Shown here: in pieces, positions 19,019-28,298 of the stretch
Layout of the letters: the number at the start of each line of letters is the position of its first letter
How positions within the stretch are numbered: the stretch's first letter is position 1
Source of the DNA: Idiomarina piscisalsi
GTDB taxonomy: Bacteria; Pseudomonadota; Gammaproteobacteria; Enterobacterales; Alteromonadaceae
Direction: 5' to 3'
Assembly: GCF_002211765.1 (NCBI RefSeq)
Contig: NZ_CP022133.1
Location: 434,001-498,000 of the forward strand
DNA length: 64,000 nt
Notes under the pieces: generated by a model
The model's input: the letters and a program-made list of their open reading frames with translations, nothing else
What the model was told of the DNA's origin: nothing
Database searches by the model: none
Position numbers and translations under genes: made by a program

Positions 19019-19963
19019 TCAATTCAATTTTGACTCGACGGCCTCAAAAACAAGTTCGGCAATATTAATGTCGTAAGCGTTTTCAATTTCCCGCATGCAG
19101 GTTGGGCTGGTCACGTTTATTTCTGTTATACGGTCGCCAATGACATCCAGACCAACCAGAATCAGACCTTTTTTCTTAAGTTCCGGGCCGACTTTGCGTG
19201 CTAGTGCCCAGTCGCTGTCAGACAAGGGTTGAGCACGGCCACTGCCGCCAGCCGCTAGATTACCGCGCGTTTCGCCGGCACTGGGAATGCGGGCTAATGA
19301 GTACGGAACCGGTTCACCATCAATAATGAGAATGCGTTTATCGCCGTCTTTTATCTCCGGTAAATACTTCTGCGCCATCGCATAACGCCGACCTTTTTCT
19401 GTCAGTGTTTCAATAATAACGCCGAGGTTGTTACCGTCAGCCGTCACCTTAAATATCGATGCGCCGCCCATACCGTCGAGTGGCTTTAAAATGACATCGC
19501 CGTGCTTTTTATGAAACGCCTTTATGACGTCAGCGCGAGCGCTCACCACCGTGTCAGCAATAGCGTCAGCAAACCACGACGTAAATAGCTTTTCGTTGCA
19601 GTCACGGAGGCTTTGTGGTTTGTTCACGACCAAACTGCCGCGGTGCTCGGCGAGCTCTAATATGTGCGTGGCATAAAGAAACTCACTGTCAAACGGCGGA
19701 TCTTTACGCATCATAATGACGTCGAAGCTATCCAGTGGCAGATACTCACTTTCTTTCAGGCTGTAAAAGTCGGTTTTCTGGTCGCGTACCGTGACTTCCT
19801 GGACAAACGCCATCGGGTTACCATTGTCGATGACTAAATCGCCCAGTTCCAGATAAAAGCACTGATAACCGCGTGCCTGTGCTTCCAGCAATAAACGGAA
19901 GCTCGTATCTTTTTCGGTTTTCACATCGGCGATAGGATCCATCACCATGGCTAACTTCTTCAT
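19019..19963 (-). CDS. gshB: Glutathione synthetase GshB
   Basis: GshB joins gamma-glutamylcysteine and glycine using ATP, the last step of glutathione synthesis. I chose the ATG at 19963 because AGGAG lies 5 bases upstream and the product then begins MKKLAMVMDPIADVK, like E. coli. The length is 314 residues (E. coli 316). It is an ATP-grasp enzyme: DVILKPLDGMGGASIF near residue 150, the GETRGNLAAGGSG loop near 230, and the C-terminal INVTSPTCMREIE block. The ribosome binding site overlaps the rsmE stop, so the two are probably translated from one message. Other glutathione-related genes in the window are a YghU-type GST, a gamma-glutamylcyclotransferase and a persulfide-dioxygenase-like hydrolase. 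Confidence 0.97.
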   Translation of the reverse strand: MKKLAMVMDPIADVKTEKDTSFRLLLEAQARGYQCFYLELGDLVIDNGNPMAFVQEVTVRDQKTDFYSLKESEYLPLDSFDVIMMRKDPPFDSEFLYATHILELAEHRGSLVVNKPQSLRDCNEKLFTSWFADAIADTVVSARADVIKAFHKKHGDVILKPLDGMGGASIFKVTADGNNLGVIIETLTEKGRRYAMAQKYLPEIKDGDKRILIIDGEPVPYSLARIPSAGETRGNLAAGGSGRAQPLSDSDWALARKVGPELKKKGLILVGLDVIGDRITEINVTSPTCMREIENAYDINIAELVFEAVESKLN

Positions 19964-19973
19964 ATAAACTCCT

Positions 19974-20705
19974 TTAGCGTAAATCGCCAAACTGATACTG
20001 CACCGCGGTTAAAGCAGACAGTGCTGCGGTTTCGGTTCTTAGTATTCTTGGGCCTAACTTCATGGGTTTAAAGCCCTGCTGTTCGGCCTCAAGGACTTCC
20101 TCGTCGGTGAAGCCACCCTCGGGACCAATCAATAACTGAATGCCTTTATCGGCTTGCGTGTATGAAGACAGTGGTTGCTCGGCGGTTGGGTCTAGTGTCA
20201 GCCGTAACCCGTCAAAGTGGTTATTGATAAAGTCTACCAGAGTCTGTGCCGGTTTAACGTCCGGTACGATACTGCGGCCGCACTGTTCACAAGCCGAACG
20301 CACTATTTTCTGCCATTGCTGTTGCTTTTTTTCGAGCCGGTCACCGCTGAGCTTGACGCCGCAGCGCTCGCTAAAGAGCGGCGTTATTTCTCTCACCCCC
20401 AGCTCTACCGATTTTTGCAACACGAAGTCCATACGGTCGCCCCGTGAGATGACTTGTCCTAAATGCACTGGAACCGGGGACTCGGTGTCATTATCTTCCA
20501 CGGCTGTGACCTTAAAAGACGCAGACTTTTTAGCCGCCTGGGTAATGGTTGCCGAGTAATTCTTGCCGTCCCCATTGAATAAGACAATGGGGTCATTTAC
20601 GTTTAAACGCAGCACTTTTATCAGGTGTTGGAAACCATCCGCACTCAGTTCGGTTTCAACGTTTATATCGATGGGATCAGGGTGAAAGATCCGCGGTACT
20701 CGCAT
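19974..20705 (-). CDS. rsmE: 16S rRNA m3U1498 methyltransferase RsmE
   Basis: RsmE methylates N3 of U1498 in 16S rRNA. I chose the ATG at 20705 (MRVPRIFHPDP...), giving 243 residues exactly as in E. coli; an in-frame ATG 24 codons earlier would run across the MetJ-box region. It has an N-terminal PUA-like domain (about 1-70) and a C-terminal SPOUT knot methyltransferase with IGPEGGFTDEE near residue 195 and LGPRILRTETAALSAL near 215. It is the first gene of rsmE-gshB-yqgE-ruvX and divergent from metK, as in E. coli and relatives. Confidence 0.96.
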   Translation of the reverse strand: MRVPRIFHPDPIDINVETELSADGFQHLIKVLRLNVNDPIVLFNGDGKNYSATITQAAKKSASFKVTAVEDNDTESPVPVHLGQVISRGDRMDFVLQKSVELGVREITPLFSERCGVKLSGDRLEKKQQQWQKIVRSACEQCGRSIVPDVKPAQTLVDFINNHFDGLRLTLDPTAEQPLSSYTQADKGIQLLIGPEGGFTDEEVLEAEQQGFKPMKLGPRILRTETAALSALTAVQYQFGDLR

Positions 20706-20721
20706 GCTATTCGCCTTATTC

Positions 20722-20745
20722 GGACTTTTAGACGTCCAGAAGTAG
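20722..20745. promoter_or_regulatory. Putative MetJ operator (three tandem met boxes)
   Basis: Three adjacent octamers, GGACTTTT, AGACGTCC and AGAAGTAG, match the met-box consensus AGACGTCT at 5, 7 and 5 of 8 positions. Tandem 8-base repeats are how MetJ-SAM dimers bind. The array lies in the rsmE-metK gap, 17 bases before rsmE and 75 before metK. metK is a classical MetJ target, which supports the call. Whether rsmE-gshB is also affected is open. No metJ gene is in this window. Confidence 0.6.
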
Positions 20746-20820
20746 AAAAAAACAGAGTGATCGGTTACATTATGCAACCAGTATTGAGTGATTTCATCAA
20801 AATAAAGGAATAGTGGGCAT

Positions 20821-21966
20821 ATGTCACGTCACCTGTTTACCTCAGAGTCAGTGTCCGAAGGGCATCCGGACAAAATTGCCGACCAGATATCTGATGCAGT
20901 TTTAGACGCTATTTTAGCGAAAGATCCTAAGGCCCGTGTTGCTTGTGAAACGTATGTAAAAACCGGGATGGTATTGGTTGGCGGAGAAATTTCAACCAAG
21001 GCCTGGGTTGACGTTGAAGACCTTGCACGTCAAACCGTCAAAGACATTGGTTATCGCCATTCCGATATGGGTTTTGACGGCGCGTCTTGTGCAGTATTAA
21101 ACGCTATTGGTAAGCAAAGCGGTGACATCAATCAGGGCGTTGACCGCGACAAACCTGAAGAGCAGGGGGCAGGTGACCAGGGCTTAATGTTTGGTTATGC
21201 CTCGAATGAAACGTCGGTACTTATGCCGGCTCCAATTACTTATGCACACCGCGTTATGCAGCGCCAGTCGGAAGTGCGTACTAACGGAACGTTAGATTGG
21301 TTACGCCCGGACGCCAAAAGTCAGTTAACGTTTGTTTATGAGAACGGCAAACCCGTCGCTATTGATACCGTGGTTCTGTCAACTCAGCACAGAGAAGATA
21401 TTACTCAGGAAACGCTGCGCGAAGCGGTGATGGAAGAGATCATTAAACCGGTATTGCCGGAGCAGTGGGTTTCCAAAGACACGCAATTCCATATTAATCC
21501 TACCGGTCGTTTTGTGGTGGGTGGCCCGATGGGTGACTGCGGCTTGACGGGTCGTAAGATCATTGTGGATACCTATGGCGGTATGGCACGTCACGGTGGT
21601 GGCGCTTTCTCGGGTAAAGACCCGTCAAAAGTTGACCGCAGTGCGGCTTATGCAGCGCGTTACGTCGCTAAGAACTTGGTCGCCGCCGGTTTGGCAGAGC
21701 GTTGTGAACTGCAAATTTCTTACGCCATTGGTGTTGCGGAGCCAACCTCCATCAGCATTGATACCTTCGGTACATCTAAGTACTCAGAAGAGCAACTCAT
21801 TGCATTAGTGCGTCGTCACTTCGACTTACGCCCTTATGGCTTAATTAAGATGCTCGACCTGGAACGTCCTATTTATAAGCAAACCGCCGCATACGGGCAC
21901 TTTGGTCGTGATGGTTTACCGTGGGAGCAAACGGATAAAGCGGCTGATTTACAGGCTGATATTTAG
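20821..21966 (+). CDS. metK: S-adenosylmethionine synthetase MetK
   Basis: MetK makes SAM from methionine and ATP; SAM is used here by RsmA and RsmE, among others. The protein has 381 residues (E. coli 384). Motifs: [19 protein letters not shown] at the N-terminus with the catalytic His, [12 protein letters not shown] near residue 118 (P-loop-like signature) and [19 protein letters not shown] near residue 260. It is divergent from rsmE with the putative MetJ operator between them, and is followed by the tkt-epd-pgk-fba genes with a hairpin in the gap. Confidence 0.98.
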   Translation: MSRHLFTSESVSEGHPDKIADQISDAVLDAILAKDPKARVACETYVKTGMVLVGGEISTKAWVDVEDLARQTVKDIGYRHSDMGFDGASCAVLNAIGKQSGDINQGVDRDKPEEQGAGDQGLMFGYASNETSVLMPAPITYAHRVMQRQSEVRTNGTLDWLRPDAKSQLTFVYENGKPVAIDTVVLSTQHREDITQETLREAVMEEIIKPVLPEQWVSKDTQFHINPTGRFVVGGPMGDCGLTGRKIIVDTYGGMARHGGGAFSGKDPSKVDRSAAYAARYVAKNLVAAGLAERCELQISYAIGVAEPTSISIDTFGTSKYSEEQLIALVRRHFDLRPYGLIKMLDLERPIYKQTAAYGHFGRDGLPWEQTDKAADLQADI

Positions 21967-21994
21967 TCAGAAATTAACCAATAAATTTGCTTGT

Positions 21995-22051
21995 ACCCCC
22001 TGAAATGTGGAGAATACGCGCATCGCAAGTTGCTCTTCATCCTCAGGGGGT
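21995..22051 (+). promoter_or_regulatory. Hairpin between metK and tkt overlapping the tkt Shine-Dalgarno
   Basis: A perfect 9-base inverted repeat, ACCCCCTGA (21995-22003) and TCAGGGGGT (22043-22051), is separated by 39 bases. The right arm contains the AGGGGG that serves as the tkt ribosome binding site, 6 bases before the ATG at 22057, and is followed by TTTT. It could be a long-loop terminator/attenuator after metK or an RNA switch that hides the tkt ribosome binding site. The repeat is seen; the function is inferred. Confidence 0.55.
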
Positions 22052-22056
22052 TTTTA

Positions 22057-24057
22057 ATGTCAGAACGTCAATATCTCGCCAATGCCATCCGTGCGCTTAG
22101 CATGGACGCTGTTCAAAAAGCCAAGTCGGGACACCCCGGCGCGCCAATGGGCATGGCAGATATCGCAGAAGTGTTATGGCGTGACTACCTAAAACATAAC
22201 CCTGATAACCCTGACTGGGCCGACCGTGACCGCTTTGTGTTGTCCAATGGTCACGGCTCTATGTTGATTTACTCTCTGCTACACCTTACTGGTTATGACC
22301 TCAGCATTGACGACTTAAAGCAGTTTCGCCAATTAGATTCAAAAACCCCTGGTCACCCGGAATACGGATACACTCCGGGGGTTGAAACGACAACAGGTCC
22401 TTTAGGTCAGGGCGTTGCGAACGCCGTCGGAATGGCTTTGGCAGAAAAAGTGCTGGCGGCACAGTTTAATCGTGACAACCACAACATTATTGATCACCAC
22501 ACTTATGCATTTTTAGGTGACGGTTGTTTAATGGAAGGCATTTCTCACGAGGTTTGCTCTTTGGCGGGGACGTTGGGCCTTGGCAAGCTGATTGCGTTTT
22601 ATGACGATAACGGTATTTCGATTGACGGTGAAGTAGAAGGTTGGTTTACCGACAACACGGCCAAGCGTTTTGAGTCTTATGGTTGGCAAGTGATTGAAGC
22701 GGTCGATGGTCATGACTCAGAAGCGATTACGCAGGCGATAGAAGCCGCGCGCTCAGAGACTAATAAGCCGACATTGATTATCTGTAAAACCGTTATCGGC
22801 TTTGGCTCGCCGAATAAACAAGGCTCTGAAAGCTGTCACGGCGCCCCGCTGGGCGATGATGAAATTGCCGCTACGCGCAAGCAGTTGAACTGGTCGCACG
22901 ATGCGTTTGAAATCCCTGCAGACGTTTATCAGCAATGGTCAGCAAAAGACAAAGGCGCTGCGGTGGAATCATCATGGAATAAGCGTTGGGTAGCCTATGA
23001 ACAAGAGCACCCGGAACTTGCGCAAGAGTTACAGCGCCGACTGAATGGCGAACTTCCGGAAGACTTCTCAACAACGGTCTTCGATTACGCACAGAAACTA
23101 CAGAATGCGCCGGAAGCAATCGCAACCCGTAAAGCATCACTGAATGTGTTAAACGAATTTGGACCGAAACTGCCTGAACTGTTAGGTGGGTCAGCTGACC
23201 TGGCGGGCTCTAACCTGACGTTATGGGACGGTGCTAAGGGTGTGACAGCAGAAGACGCCAGCGGTAATTACGTTTACTACGGTGTCCGCGAATTTGGTAT
23301 GTCGGCCATTATGAATGGTGTGACACTGCATGGTGGATTCAGAGCTTATGGTGCTACCTTCCTGATGTTTATGGAGTATGCACGTAACGCCGTTCGTATG
23401 GCGGCACTTATGAAACAGCCAAGCATTTTTGTCTACACCCATGACTCTATTGGCCTGGGAGAAGACGGTCCAACACACCAACCAGTTGAGCAGTTAGCCA
23501 ACTTGCGTCAAACACCAAACCTGCAATGCTGGCGCCCATGTGACCCTGTTGAAACGGCGGTCGCCTGGGGTGCTGCAATACAAAGCAGCAAAACACCGTC
23601 GGCATTAGTCTTTAGCCGTCAGGGAATGCAACAACAAGAGCGAGACGAAGAGCAGTTAGCGAGTATTGCCCGCGGTGGTTATATTCTGAAAGATTGCGAC
23701 GGCGAACCTGAGGTTATTTTCATTGCGACAGGCTCTGAAGTTGACTTGGCCGTTGAAGCCTATCAGCAACTGTCGGAAGAAGGCCACAAGGTGCGCGTTG
23801 TCTCTATGCCGTCGACCAATGTGTTCGATATTCAAAGTGCTGAATACAAAGAGTCGGTGTTGCCGGCGAATGTGACGCGCCGTGTGGCTATTGAAGCCGG
23901 TATTACTGATTTTTGGTTGAAATACGTTGGCCTTAATGGCGAGGTAGTTGGTATGACAACCTTTGGCGAGTCGGCTCCTGCGGGTGAACTGTATAAGCAC
24001 TTTGGCATTACTGCTGAAAACGCAGTAGCGGCCGCTAAGCGTTTATTGGACGCTTAA
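22057..24057 (+). CDS. tkt: Transketolase
   Basis: Transketolase is a thiamine-diphosphate enzyme moving two-carbon units in the non-oxidative pentose phosphate pathway. I chose the ATG at 22057 ([19 protein letters not shown]), preceded by AGGGGG; it gives 666 residues (E. coli TktA 663), while an earlier in-frame ATG at 21991 would include the hairpin region. Motifs: [17 protein letters not shown]-binding [14 protein letters not shown] near residue 155, [11 protein letters not shown] near 410 with the catalytic Glu, and [15 protein letters not shown] near 470. It leads directly into epd. Together they interconvert erythrose-4-phosphate and glycolytic intermediates and feed PLP synthesis, which also uses PdxA in this window. 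Confidence 0.97.
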   Translation: MSERQYLANAIRALSMDAVQKAKSGHPGAPMGMADIAEVLWRDYLKHNPDNPDWADRDRFVLSNGHGSMLIYSLLHLTGYDLSIDDLKQFRQLDSKTPGHPEYGYTPGVETTTGPLGQGVANAVGMALAEKVLAAQFNRDNHNIIDHHTYAFLGDGCLMEGISHEVCSLAGTLGLGKLIAFYDDNGISIDGEVEGWFTDNTAKRFESYGWQVIEAVDGHDSEAITQAIEAARSETNKPTLIICKTVIGFGSPNKQGSESCHGAPLGDDEIAATRKQLNWSHDAFEIPADVYQQWSAKDKGAAVESSWNKRWVAYEQEHPELAQELQRRLNGELPEDFSTTVFDYAQKLQNAPEAIATRKASLNVLNEFGPKLPELLGGSADLAGSNLTLWDGAKGVTAEDASGNYVYYGVREFGMSAIMNGVTLHGGFRAYGATFLMFMEYARNAVRMAALMKQPSIFVYTHDSIGLGEDGPTHQPVEQLANLRQTPNLQCWRPCDPVETAVAWGAAIQSSKTPSALVFSRQGMQQQERDEEQLASIARGGYILKDCDGEPEVIFIATGSEVDLAVEAYQQLSEEGHKVRVVSMPSTNVFDIQSAEYKESVLPANVTRRVAIEAGITDFWLKYVGLNGEVVGMTTFGESAPAGELYKHFGITAENAVAAAKRLLDA

Positions 24058-25077
24058 ATGAGTCAAGCGGTTCGTATAGCAATTAATGGTTTCGGTCGCA
24101 TCGGCCGAAGCTTTTTGCGTGCGCTTTATGAAAATAAGTACCGGGACAACATTCAAGTTGTGCTGATTAACGAGCCAGCCGCGTCTGAAGCTATCGCTCA
24201 TTTACTGAAATATGATTCCAGTCATGGCCGTTTTGGTTTCAAAGTGGCGCAGTCACAGGACGAGCTAACGGTTGCCGGAGACGACATTGCGCTTGAGCAT
24301 GAAACTGACATTGAAGCCATTGATTGGGCGTCCTATGAGGTCGACTTTGTGGTCGACTGTACCGGCGTCTATGGCAGTCAGAGCGATGGTCAGCGTTATT
24401 TGGCACAAGGTGTGAAACGGGTCTTGTTTTCGCATCCGGGCAAACCAGATGTCGATTTTACCGCCATTTATGGCGTGAATGAAAACGAATTGTCGCCTGA
24501 GCATAAAGTCATTTCGAATGGCTCGTGTACGACTAACTGTATTGTACCGGTTATTAAAGTACTGGACGACGCATTTGGCATAGACTCAGGCGCTATCACC
24601 ACCATTCACTCGGCAATGCATGATCAGCAAGTTATCGATGCTTATCACCCCGATTTACGGCGTACCCGGGCTGCCGGGCGTTCAATTATTCCGGTTGATA
24701 CGAAGTTAGCTCGCGGTATTGAGCGTATATTGCCGCATTTAGAAGGTCGTTTTGAAGCCATTGCGGTGCGAGTCCCGACGACCAATGTTACCGCAATGGA
24801 CTTAAGCGTTACGCTCAATAGCGACGCGACGCTGGAAACGGTGAACAAAGTGTTGAAAGAGCATAGCGCTGGTGCGCTGCAGGGCATCCTGGACTATACC
24901 GAAGAGCCGCTGGTTTCCATCGACTTTAACCATGACCCTCACTCAGCCATTGTTGATGGCACTCAAACGCGCGTCAGTCATAAGCGACTGGTGAAGCTGT
25001 TGTGCTGGTGCGACAACGAGTGGGGCTTTGCGAATCGTTTACTCGATACGACGCGCAAAATGGCTGAACAGCTTTAA
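24058..25077 (+). CDS. epd: D-erythrose-4-phosphate dehydrogenase Epd
   Basis: Epd oxidises erythrose-4-phosphate to 4-phosphoerythronate with NAD, the first step of DXP-dependent pyridoxal phosphate synthesis. It is a GAPDH homologue of 339 residues. The ATG follows the tkt stop directly. Motifs: [16 protein letters not shown] (NAD fold), [15 protein letters not shown] with the catalytic Cys near residue 155, and [20 protein letters not shown], which is characteristic of Epd rather than GapA. Placement in tkt-epd-pgk-fba supports Epd. Some residual GAPDH activity cannot be excluded. Confidence 0.93.
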   Translation: MSQAVRIAINGFGRIGRSFLRALYENKYRDNIQVVLINEPAASEAIAHLLKYDSSHGRFGFKVAQSQDELTVAGDDIALEHETDIEAIDWASYEVDFVVDCTGVYGSQSDGQRYLAQGVKRVLFSHPGKPDVDFTAIYGVNENELSPEHKVISNGSCTTNCIVPVIKVLDDAFGIDSGAITTIHSAMHDQQVIDAYHPDLRRTRAAGRSIIPVDTKLARGIERILPHLEGRFEAIAVRVPTTNVTAMDLSVTLNSDATLETVNKVLKEHSAGALQGILDYTEEPLVSIDFNHDPHSAIVDGTQTRVSHKRLVKLLCWCDNEWGFANRLLDTTRKMAEQL

Positions 25078-25104
25078 TCTGAATTTACAGAAGAGAGGTT
25101 TTAC

Positions 25105-26286
25105 ATGTCTGTCATTGCAATGACTGATTTGGATTTATCGAATAAACGCGTCCTGATTCGCGAAGACCTGAATGTGCCGGTTAAAGATGGCAAAGTGGCA
25201 TCAGACGCTCGCCTGAAAGCCGCTATTCCTAGCATTAAAGCAGCCTTAGACGGCGGCGCAAAGGTGATGGTGATGTCGCATTTGGGTCGCCCCACCGAAG
25301 GCGAATATGACGCGCAGTTCTCTATGCAGCCGGTTGTGGATTACTTGGCAAACGCACTCGACTGCCCGGTTCGTTTATGCAAAGACTATCTTAATGGCGT
25401 TGAGATTGACTCAGGCGAATTGGTTATTTTTGAAAATGTTCGATTCAACGTTGGTGAAAAGAAAAACGACGACGAATTAGCGAAGAAGTTGGCTGCTTTA
25501 TGTGACGTGTACGTTATGGACGCATTTGGCACGGCTCACCGCGCTCAGGCATCGACACATGGCGTTGCCAAATATGCGCCAGTCGCATGTGCCGGTCCGC
25601 TGTTGGCGGCTGAGTTAGACGCCCTTGGTAAAGCACTGGAAAACCCGAAGCGGCCTTTGGTTGCTATTGTTGGTGGCTCTAAAGTTTCAACTAAGCTGAC
25701 GGTGTTGGAATCGTTGAGTGGCGTTGTTGATCAACTGGTTGTGGGCGGTGGTATTGCGAACACTTTTGTTGCGGCGGCCGGTCATAATGTGGGTAAGTCT
25801 TTGTACGAAGCCGATCTGACTGACGAGGCAAATCGCCTGGTTGAGCAAGCGCAAGCGAAAGGCGGCGACATTCCATTACCCGTTGATGTTGTCACAGGCA
25901 AAGAATTTAGCGCGGAAGCAAAGGCGGAAACCAAAGCGGTAGATGCTGTGGCGGATGATGACATGATTTTCGATATTGGTCCCAAAACCGCAGAACAACT
26001 CGCTGCTATGCTCAAGAGCGCGGGCACGATTGTTTGGAACGGCCCTGTCGGCGTATTTGAATTTGAGCAATTTGGAAATGGTACAAAAGCCATTGCGGAT
26101 GCCGTTGCAAATAGTGATGCATTTTCAATTGCAGGTGGTGGAGACACCCTTGCAGCCATTGATCAATATGGTATCGCTGATAAGATAAGCTATATTTCAA
26201 CAGGTGGCGGAGCATTTCTGGAGTTTCTGGAAGGTAAAACCTTACCCGCAGTAGCCGTTTTAGAAGAGCGCGCAAACGACGCCTGA
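25105..26286 (+). CDS. pgk: Phosphoglycerate kinase
   Basis: Pgk transfers phosphate between 1,3-bisphosphoglycerate and ADP in glycolysis and gluconeogenesis. The protein has 393 residues and starts [20 protein letters not shown], very close to E. coli. Motifs: [24 protein letters not shown] (substrate-binding His/Arg), [33 protein letters not shown] near residue 195, and the C-terminal [14 protein letters not shown] nucleotide loop. GAGAGG upstream serves as ribosome binding site. It is the third gene of tkt-epd-pgk-fba. Confidence 0.98.
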   Translation: MSVIAMTDLDLSNKRVLIREDLNVPVKDGKVASDARLKAAIPSIKAALDGGAKVMVMSHLGRPTEGEYDAQFSMQPVVDYLANALDCPVRLCKDYLNGVEIDSGELVIFENVRFNVGEKKNDDELAKKLAALCDVYVMDAFGTAHRAQASTHGVAKYAPVACAGPLLAAELDALGKALENPKRPLVAIVGGSKVSTKLTVLESLSGVVDQLVVGGGIANTFVAAAGHNVGKSLYEADLTDEANRLVEQAQAKGGDIPLPVDVVTGKEFSAEAKAETKAVDAVADDDMIFDIGPKTAEQLAAMLKSAGTIVWNGPVGVFEFEQFGNGTKAIADAVANSDAFSIAGGGDTLAAIDQYGIADKISYISTGGGAFLEFLEGKTLPAVAVLEERANDA

Positions 26287-26318
26287 ACACAAGTTTTATA
26301 ATTTAAAGGAGTATTTTT

Positions 26319-27383
26319 ATGGCCCTGGTGTCATTACGACAGTTATTGGATCACGCCGCCGAGCACGACTATGGTGTACCGGCGTTTAACGTAAATAACC
26401 TAGAGCAAATGCGAGCCATTATGCAGGCAGCGGACGCAACCGACAGCCCGGTAATCGTTCAAGCGTCAGCAGGCGCGCGCAAGTACGCGGGTGCTCCTTT
26501 CCTGCGTCACTTAATTCAGGCAGCCGTTGAAGAGTGGCCACATATTCCTGTGGTGGTTCACCAGGATCACGGTACGTCACCTGCGGTGTGTCAGCGCTCA
26601 ATCCAATTAGGCTTTAGTTCCGTCATGATGGACGGCTCGTTGCTGGAAGACGGCAAAACGCCGGCGGACTACGACTACAACGTTCGTGTTACTAAACAAA
26701 CGGTTGAAATGGCGCACGCTTGTGGCGTCTCTGTAGAAGGTGAGCTGGGCTGCCTGGGCTCGTTAGAAACGGGCGAGGCGGGCGAAGAAGATGGCGTCGG
26801 CGCTGAAGGCAAACTGTCACACGATCAGCTACTGACTGATCCTGAAGAAGCGGCAGAGTTCGTTAAGGCAACGAACGTTGATGCTTTGGCCATCGCTTGC
26901 GGTACGTCTCATGGTGCTTACAAATTTACGCGTCCACCAACAGGCGATATTTTGTCCATTGACCGCATTAAAGAGATTCATCGTCGCATTCCGGGTACAC
27001 ATTTGGTGATGCATGGTTCATCGTCTGTACCTCAGGAATGGCTGAAAGTCATTAATGAGTTCGGCGGCGAAATTCCTGAAACGTACGGTGTTCCGGTTGA
27101 GCAAATTCAGGAAGGCATCAAAAACGGTGTCCGTAAAGTCAACATTGATACTGACTTACGCTTAGCATCAACCGGTGCAATCCGTCGTCACTTGGCAGAG
27201 AATCCATCAAACTTCGACCCGCGTAAGTTCTTAGCGGCAGCGACAACGGCGATGGAAGAAATCTGTAAAGCACGTTATGAAGCCTTCGGCTGTGCAGGCA
27301 TGGCAAGTAAAATAAAACCAATAACGTTAGAAACCATGTTCCAGCGCTACGAAAGTGGTGAATTAAACGCAATTGTGAAATAA
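26319..27383 (+). CDS. fba: Class II fructose-bisphosphate aldolase
   Basis: This zinc-dependent aldolase splits or forms fructose-1,6-bisphosphate. It has 354 residues, preceded by AAGGAG. Zinc ligands and active-site blocks are visible: [11 protein letters not shown] near residue 83 (Asp and His), [15 protein letters not shown] near 142, [10 protein letters not shown] near 195 and [10 protein letters not shown] near 232, then [13 protein letters not shown]. The overall sequence resembles the subtype of class II aldolases named for Calvin-cycle gene clusters, also found in Pseudomonas-like species, rather than the E. coli FbaA subtype; here it sits in a glycolytic operon. Confidence 0.96.
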   Translation: MALVSLRQLLDHAAEHDYGVPAFNVNNLEQMRAIMQAADATDSPVIVQASAGARKYAGAPFLRHLIQAAVEEWPHIPVVVHQDHGTSPAVCQRSIQLGFSSVMMDGSLLEDGKTPADYDYNVRVTKQTVEMAHACGVSVEGELGCLGSLETGEAGEEDGVGAEGKLSHDQLLTDPEEAAEFVKATNVDALAIACGTSHGAYKFTRPPTGDILSIDRIKEIHRRIPGTHLVMHGSSSVPQEWLKVINEFGGEIPETYGVPVEQIQEGIKNGVRKVNIDTDLRLASTGAIRRHLAENPSNFDPRKFLAAATTAMEEICKARYEAFGCAGMASKIKPITLETMFQRYESGELNAIVK

Positions 27384-27393
27384 AGAGGTTAAT

Positions 27394-28179
27394 GTGCGTT
27401 TATCAGTATTATTTGCAAGTTTATTTTTGTCGGTATCGGCCAGTGCTCAAACCTTCATGTTTGATGACGCTGACGATATGGATACCGAAACGGTTGAAGA
27501 GTGGGAAGCAAGTGCTGAGTTCGGCCTGCTTTACACGTCGGGTAATACCGAGACTGAAAGCTTAAAAGGCAAGCTTAATATATCGCGAGACGTCCAAAAT
27601 TGGCGTCATAAAGGTGTTATTGACTACTACACGGCTGAACAGGAAGACCAGTCAACAGGTGAGTCAATTGAAACCGCTGATCGTATGTTTGTGTCGGCTC
27701 AGAGCAACTACAAGTTTTCACCGGACAGTCGCTCTTCATTATTTGTTTTCGGTTCTTATGAGGAAGACGAGTTTAGTGGTTACGAGTACCAGGCAACGGT
27801 AGCAACCGGTTATGGTGCGCGTTATCGCTATGATGAAGACATTTACGCCGACTATGAAATTGGTCCGGGTTACTCTCGAACTAAACCGATTCAAATAGAA
27901 GGTGAGCCGCCTGTTGAGTCAGAAGGGCAAATGATTCTTCGTTTAGCGGGAAATCTGGACTGGAAGATCTCCGAAAACTCTAAGTTCAATGCGCTCGTGT
28001 CTTCAGAACTTGGTGAAGATAATACCAAGAGCAAGGCTGAGCTGTCGTTGTCCTCTAACATCAACAGCTCACTGGCGATGAAGTTTTCTGTCAGCGGTAC
28101 GCACAACTCAAATGTATCTGATGAAAGCATTGAAAAGTTAGATACTGAAACCGCAGTGACGTTAGTGTACACCTTCTAA
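27394..28179 (+). CDS. DUF481 outer-membrane beta-barrel protein (YdiY-like)
   Basis: This 261-residue protein begins with a GTG at 27394 preceded by GAGG; an ATG two bases earlier is out of frame. It has a signal peptide (about 1-18, ending SASAQ). The rest shows alternating amphipathic strands typical of the DUF481 family: EFGLLYTSGNTETESLKGK, GVIDYYTAEQ, VATGYGARYRYDE, then a C-terminal barrel strand ending in Phe (TAVTLVYTF), as expected for BAM-dependent insertion. Function is unknown. It lies 10 bases after fba and before a strong terminator, so it is likely the last gene of the metabolic operon. Confidence 0.85.
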   Translation: MRLSVLFASLFLSVSASAQTFMFDDADDMDTETVEEWEASAEFGLLYTSGNTETESLKGKLNISRDVQNWRHKGVIDYYTAEQEDQSTGESIETADRMFVSAQSNYKFSPDSRSSLFVFGSYEEDEFSGYEYQATVATGYGARYRYDEDIYADYEIGPGYSRTKPIQIEGEPPVESEGQMILRLAGNLDWKISENSKFNALVSSELGEDNTKSKAELSLSSNINSSLAMKFSVSGTHNSNVSDESIEKLDTETAVTLVYTF

Positions 28180-28204
28180 AAACGATTGAAGCGTACATAA
28201 CTTC

Positions 28205-28239
28205 AAAGGCCGCAATGAGTAAATCATTGCGGCCTTTTT
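28205..28239 (+). terminator. Intrinsic terminator after the tkt-epd-pgk-fba-DUF481 genes
   Basis: A perfect 11-base stem, GGCCGCAATGA (28208-28218) with TCATTGCGGCC (28224-28234), has a 5-base loop and is followed by TTTTT. AAA before the left arm extends the stem into the T tract, so it could also work on the minus strand. Confidence 0.93.
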
Positions 28240-28252
28240 CATAAAGCTGTCA

Positions 28253-28279
28253 TAAAAGCGTCTTAAACTCAGCGGATTA
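28253..28279 (+). promoter_or_regulatory. Possible FliA (sigma-28) promoter for a chemoreceptor
   Basis: TAAA at 28253-28256, 15 bases, then GCGGATTA at 28272-28279 resembles TAAA-N15-GCCGATAA (4/4 and 6/8). It ends 19 bases before the ATG of the chemotaxis receptor at 28299. The short 5' leader and the flagellar-type target fit, but the match is imperfect. Confidence 0.45.
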
Positions 28280-28298
28280 TCCAAATCGGTTTGAAGTT

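Noticed and set aside
20140..20559. 139-codon frame antisense to rsmE
   Set aside because: Shadow of a full-length conserved methyltransferase; Ser/Cys-rich composition.
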